The notes under the pieces: generated by a model
Seen by the model: the letters and a program-made list of their open reading frames with translations, nothing else
What the model was told of the DNA's origin: nothing
Database searches by the model: none
NCBI GenBank assembly: GCA_016787285.1
Contig: JAEUUV010000042.1
Location: 1-37,279, forward strand
Source of the DNA: Saprospiraceae bacterium
Lineage (GTDB): Bacteria; Bacteroidota; Bacteroidia; Chitinophagales; Saprospiraceae
DNA: 37,279 bases
Reading direction: 5' to 3'
Position numbers and translations under genes: made by a program
Shown: positions 33,431 through 37,279 of the stretch, in pieces
Layout of the letters: every line of letters starts with the position of its first letter
Position numbering within the stretch: position 1 is the stretch's first letter

Positions 33431-36400
33431 ATGAATATCCGCCTCACCCTGCTCATCTTTTTGTGGTTGGTTGCCACGTTTGCATTTGCCCAAAAAAAGC
33501 CCGCTCCGGTGTATATCGCTCCCGATGCCCCGGCCTGGATGCGCATGATGCATGCCGAAAATCCCGACGTGTTCGCCATTCAGAAAGCCTGGCGCGACTA
33601 CCATGCCGAACGCCCTTTTGAAAAAAATACCTACACCCAGTATTACAAGCGCTGGATGCACTGGGCAAGGATACGTACCGGAGCCGATGGCAGACTGGTT
33701 CAGTCATTGGACATTGAAAATTTAGAAAATGACCAATTTTCAATGCCCAATGACCAAGGCACAAGTGACAAGGCAGCCGGTTGGTCCTGGGTCGGCCCCA
33801 GCCAAACCTACCACACCGACGGCACCACCAAAGTCACCTGGCAAACCAATATCTACGCCCTTGACATTGCGCCATCCAATCCCAATGTGTTATACGCCGG
33901 CGGCGAAACGGGCGGCGTATGGAAAACCACCGACAAAGGCCAGAGCTGGACGCTGCTCACCCGCGATATCTTGCACGGCGCCTTCGGCGCGGTGAAAATT
34001 CACCCCGGCGACCCGAATACCGTCTTTGCTGCCACCGGCGGCAAAATCATTAAAACCACCGATGGCGGCAGTACCTGGGCCAACGCCTACACCGAAACCA
34101 ACCTTTGGGTGAACGAATTAGCCATCAGCCCTGCCAATCCGAACATCATCCTCGCCGCCGCCGATCAGGGCTTGCTTGTGAGTACCAACGGCGGCGCTTC
34201 CTGGTCCAAGAAATTCACCAACCAGACCTGGGCGGTCAAATTCAAGCCAGGCGACCCGACCACGGCGTTTGCCGTGCGCCAAAACGGCAGCGGCTCCAAT
34301 TTCATGAAAAGCACCGACAGCGGCGCCACCTGGTCGCCCGCCGGCGCCGGCTGGTGGACACCCGGCTCAGGCCAGTCCGTCACCGGCGCGCACATAGCCG
34401 TTTGCCCCTCCAAACCCGATAAACTGTACGCCTACCTCTGCGGCAGCGGTACAACGCTGTACGGCTACATCGGCGTTTTTGTCAGCAACGACAACGGCAG
34501 CACCTGGGCCAACACGCACCCGACTAACGCCGTCGGCGAGCCGTACAGCATACCGGCGCATACCAACCTCATGGCACACAACGGCACCACGGGTTTCGAT
34601 CAGGGTTTTTATGACATGGCCATCATCGTCAACCCCGCCAACGACCAGCAACTGATTGCAGGCGGCACTTCCTGGTTCAAAAGCACCGACGGCGGCGCCA
34701 CCTGGCAACCCCTCGGCGGCTACGTCGGCGGCCTGCCCTGGAGCCATCCCGACATTCAGGCCTTAGCCGCCCACGGCTCCGACCTCTGGATCGCCAGCGA
34801 CGGCGGGCTGAATTACTCCAATAATTTCGGCCAAACCCACGAAGCCCGCATGAACGGCATCAGTGGCTCGGACATGTGGGGATTCGACAGCGGCTGGAAC
34901 GACGACCTGCTCGTGGGTGGGCGTTACCACAACGGAAACATGGCCTGGCACGAGTCGTTTCCGCCTAATTCCTACTACCGTATGGGCGGCGCCGAAGCGC
35001 CCACCGGCTACGTCAGCCCCGGCCCCGGCCTGAAAACCTACCATTCCGACATCGGTGGCTACAGCCTGAACGGCGGCCTCGCCGGCGATGTCGCCTATTT
35101 CCCTGTCGGTCTTTTTCCTAACGAGAGTTACGCCTACTACGCCAACAGCGAGATGGTGTGGCACCCGCAATGCTGGGGCATCGTGTTTTTGGGAAAAGAT
35201 GAAAAAATATGGAAAAGCACCGACAGCGGCGCGTCGTTCACTGTGCTGCACACCTTTCCCGGCACGGCGGACAATGCCGTGTTTGACATCGAAATTGCCC
35301 GTTCCAATCCGCAGGTCATGTATTGCTCGCAGTGGGACGGTACCGACGACGCCGTCTGGCGCAGCACCGACGGCGGCCAAACCTGGTCGCTTTGCGCCCC
35401 GCTGCCGCTGCCCAACAACAACGACCGCGTGAAACTCGCCGTGAGCGCCGAAAATGCCGACGTGCTCTGGTGCGCCGTCACATACGGCTCCAATGGGCGC
35501 AAAATTTACAAAAGCACCGACGGCGGACAGTCGTGGGGTAATCTGACTACTGCTATTCTGAACGGCGTGCGCATCACCAACCTCATGGCGCAGTACGGCA
35601 CCGACGGGGGTATTTACCTCGGCACCGACCGCGGCGTATTTTACCGAAACAACAGCCACGCCGACTGGCAGCCCTATTCCGAAGGTCTGCCCTTGAGCGC
35701 TGAAACCAACCGACTCAAGCCGTTTTACCGCGACGGCAAAATCCGAAACGGCTGCTGGGGATTCGGCGTGTGGGAAGCGCCCCTGTTCGAGCCGTCTGCT
35801 GTGTTGCCGCAGGCTATGGCCGACAAACTCGACAGCGGCTGCGCGCGCGACACCTTTTTCTTCGACGACTACTCGGTGGTAAACCATGCAGGCGCCAGTT
35901 GGACGTGGGTGTTCCCCGGTGCGACATTTGTTTCCGGCGAAAACACGCGCACCCCCAAAGCCGTATTCGGAAAACCGGGGGAATACACCGCACAAATGAC
36001 CCTGGAAACGCCGCAAGGCATTTTTCGCGATACCCTGCTGCTCCGCGTGGGCAACGGTTGCGACCGCGATAGTTTCCCCGGTATGGCGCTCCAGTTCGAC
36101 GGCGCCGGCGATAACGCTGTAGCCGCCGAACCGCTGCGCCTGTATTCCGATACCGTCACCCTCACGGTCTGGATCAAACGCCTCGGTGCGCAGGACGGCC
36201 GGGCAGGCATCGTATTTTGCCGCAGTAGCAACACCACGGCGGGCATCGGCTTCGACGGCGACAGGCTGAGTTACCACTGGAACGACGCCGGCTGGTGGTG
36301 GAACAGTGGCCTGTCAGTACCGCAAAACGAATGGACGCACGTGGCCCTCGTGGTGGAACCCACCCGCGTCACGATGTACCTGAACGGCCGCCCGGCGGTG

Positions 36401-37279
36401 GACAATGCTGCCCGCGGGGCCGAGGAATTTGACGGGCCGCTTACCATCGGAGAAGACCCCAACGGCGGCGGGCGTTTTTTCAACGGACTTGTGGACGAGG
36501 TGTGTGTGTACCGCCGCGCGCTGAGTCAGGCGGAAATACGCGAGCAAATGCATTTGGTAAAACTTGACCCCAACGACGCGAGTCTGCGGGCGTACTACCA
36601 GTTCAATGAACCCGGCGGGCAGGTGCTCGATCGTAGCGGCACCCGACACCTCGGACTGAACGGCGGTGCAAAACGCACAGCCTCTACCCTCGCTGTCGGC
36701 CCGGGCTTCAGTGCGCGCCGCAACCTGACAGCTCCCGGTACTTATTATTTTGGTGAAAATGTGGGCTTTGAGTGCAGCACCGCCAACGCGGGTACACTAC
36801 CCGGCGGCGAGGTATGCGCCACGCGTATCAACTTGTCGCCCGATGCGGCGCCCGATGCCGATCCCTTGAGTCGTGGCTACTGGGTCGTGCGCAACTACGG
36901 CCCGAACGCGGTGTTTGCTCCGCTGCGCGAAATGCGTTTTTACCGGATCGGGCGGGTACCGCTGACCACCTCGGCAAGCGAGTACAAACTGTGGTCGCGC
37001 CCGGTCAACGGCGAGGGCAACACCTGGCAACAGGAAGACAGCGGAGAGCACCGGAAGTTCGGCTCAAACGGCTCCGTGATATTCAACGACGGCCTGCCGG
37101 TAAATGCGTTCGGGCAGTTCGTGGTGTCCAAGCCGGTGCCCAATTTCCAGCAGGCGCCGGTGGAAGACCGGGAAATCAATGCTAAGCAAGGGCTTAGGCA
37201 TCAGGTCTACCCGAACCCGGTTGTTGCCGACGGGGTGTTGCACGTGCAGTTCGACCAGCCTGGCACGGCAGTATTTCGC
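33431..37279 (+). CDS. Secreted T9SS Asp-box propeller protein with PKD-like and LamG domains, 3' end beyond window
   Basis: 1283 codons lie in the window with no stop; only the end of the sorting domain is missing. After a signal peptide (MNIRLTLLIFLWLVATFAFAQ) comes a charged helical segment with YYKRWMHWARIR, then a sortilin/BNR-like propeller (about 115-770) with about ten Asp boxes (TTDKGQSW, TTDGGSTW, STDSGATW, STDGGQTW). A PKD-like domain follows (about 810-874), a LamG/concanavalin-like domain (about 883-1040, with LTVWIKRLGAQDGRAGIVF, WTHVALVVE and FNGLVDEVCVYRRALS), a further beta domain, and the start of a T9SS sorting domain (from about 1257, QVYPNPVVADG). The role is probably adhesion or glycan binding at the surface. 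It shares its N-terminal pattern with the protein at 5903-11278. Residues about 91-108 are encoded by an AT-rich palindrome. Confidence 0.9.
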   Translation, partial: MNIRLTLLIFLWLVATFAFAQKKPAPVYIAPDAPAWMRMMHAENPDVFAIQKAWRDYHAERPFEKNTYTQYYKRWMHWARIRTGADGRLVQSLDIENLENDQFSMPNDQGTSDKAAGWSWVGPSQTYHTDGTTKVTWQTNIYALDIAPSNPNVLYAGGETGGVWKTTDKGQSWTLLTRDILHGAFGAVKIHPGDPNTVFAATGGKIIKTTDGGSTWANAYTETNLWVNELAISPANPNIILAAADQGLLVSTNGGASWSKKFTNQTWAVKFKPGDPTTAFAVRQNGSGSNFMKSTDSGATWSPAGAGWWTPGSGQSVTGAHIAVCPSKPDKLYAYLCGSGTTLYGYIGVFVSNDNGSTWANTHPTNAVGEPYSIPAHTNLMAHNGTTGFDQGFYDMAIIVNPANDQQLIAGGTSWFKSTDGGATWQPLGGYVGGLPWSHPDIQALAAHGSDLWIASDGGLNYSNNFGQTHEARMNGISGSDMWGFDSGWNDDLLVGGRYHNGNMAWHESFPPNSYYRMGGAEAPTGYVSPGPGLKTYHSDIGGYSLNGGLAGDVAYFPVGLFPNESYAYYANSEMVWHPQCWGIVFLGKDEKIWKSTDSGASFTVLHTFPGTADNAVFDIEIARSNPQVMYCSQWDGTDDAVWRSTDGGQTWSLCAPLPLPNNNDRVKLAVSAENADVLWCAVTYGSNGRKIYKSTDGGQSWGNLTTAILNGVRITNLMAQYGTDGGIYLGTDRGVFYRNNSHADWQPYSEGLPLSAETNRLKPFYRDGKIRNGCWGFGVWEAPLFEPSAVLPQAMADKLDSGCARDTFFFDDYSVVNHAGASWTWVFPGATFVSGENTRTPKAVFGKPGEYTAQMTLETPQGIFRDTLLLRVGNGCDRDSFPGMALQFDGAGDNAVAAEPLRLYSDTVTLTVWIKRLGAQDGRAGIVFCRSSNTTAGIGFDGDRLSYHWNDAGWWWNSGLSVPQNEWTHVALVVEPTRVTMYLNGRPAVDNAARGAEEFDGPLTIGEDPNGGGRFFNGLVDEVCVYRRALSQAEIREQMHLVKLDPNDASLRAYYQFNEPGGQVLDRSGTRHLGLNGGAKRTASTLAVGPGFSARRNLTAPGTYYFGENVGFECSTANAGTLPGGEVCATRINLSPDAAPDADPLSRGYWVVRNYGPNAVFAPLREMRFYRIGRVPLTTSASEYKLWSRPVNGEGNTWQQEDSGEHRKFGSNGSVIFNDGLPVNAFGQFVVSKPVPNFQQAPVEDREINAKQGLRHQVYPNPVVADGVLHVQFDQPGTAVFR
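33703..33754. repeat. AT-rich palindromic element in frame inside the T9SS propeller gene
   Basis: Arms 33703-33722 and 33735-33754 are inverted copies matching at 19 of 20 positions (core CATTGAAAATT/AATTTTCAATG) around a 12-base loop. By my count 17 of 52 bases are G or C, far below the surrounding gene. It encodes about residues 91-108 (DIENLENDQFSMPNDQ), a polar linker between the N-terminal helical segment and the propeller. The reading frame stays open, so the host protein tolerates it. Confidence 0.83.

Noticed and set aside
34763-36277. Minus-strand open frame of 504 codons opposite the second propeller gene
   Set aside because: Antisense to a continuous T9SS propeller reading frame. 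The low-complexity translation has no signal peptide or motif.

Overview
The window looks like chromosomal DNA from a member of the Bacteroidota, probably Saprospiria-like (Lewinella/Haliscomenobacter relatives). This rests on several traits: secreted proteins ending in type IX secretion (T9SS) sorting domains, hybrid two-component sensors with a periplasmic sensor part, a TonB receptor with an N-terminal carboxypeptidase-regulatory-like domain, starts without obvious Shine-Dalgarno sequences, and one promoter that matches the Bacteroidota TTTG/TAnnTTTG consensus. The genus is an inference. The DNA is moderately GC-rich by eye, with AT-rich patches near 23.0-23.2 kb and at 33.70-33.75 kb.

Layout. 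1-2565 (minus): sensor half of an HTCS-type regulator, cut by the window start. 2792-5736 (plus): a lipoprotein gene overlapping a TonB-dependent receptor gene. 5903-11278: a giant T9SS cargo protein (Asp-box propeller, BACON domain, seven PPC repeats). 11445-14261: a complete one-piece sensor kinase/response regulator/AraC protein with a TPR sensor, followed by a probable terminator. 14397-16490: a MuiA-like DUF4139 protein and a small membrane protein. 16565-18055 (minus): a GT-C family 39 glycosyltransferase-like protein. 18221-21001: a double-domain M16 zinc protease. 21163-22083: a metallophosphoesterase, tail-to-tail with a DinB-fold gene (22080-22523, minus) and a small AntA-like putative DNA-binding protein (22595-22972, minus). 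23488-26793: a TPR/outer-membrane barrel protein and a processive family 2 glycosyltransferase, together a likely exopolysaccharide synthesis and export pair. 26943-30287: a PQQ-type sugar dehydrogenase fused to PA14, SdrD-like and T9SS domains. 30439-33309: full-length gcvP with a good terminator. 33431-37279: a second Asp-box propeller T9SS protein, cut by the window end.

Most genes serve the cell envelope or secretion: outer-membrane uptake, T9SS cargo, envelope proteolysis, polysaccharide synthesis and periplasm-sensing regulators. gcvP is the only clear central-metabolism gene.

The least expected signals are three unrelated imperfect palindromes in 13 kb. One lies between genes (21026-21128). 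One supplies the first codons of a secreted dehydrogenase (26871-26962). One sits in frame inside a T9SS propeller gene (33703-33754). Two other points deserve checking: the AntA-like gene, whose consensus promoter lies between two dyads, and a three-segment mutually exclusive pairing downstream of gcvP. I found no CRISPR array, tRNA, rRNA, intact insertion sequence or prophage module.
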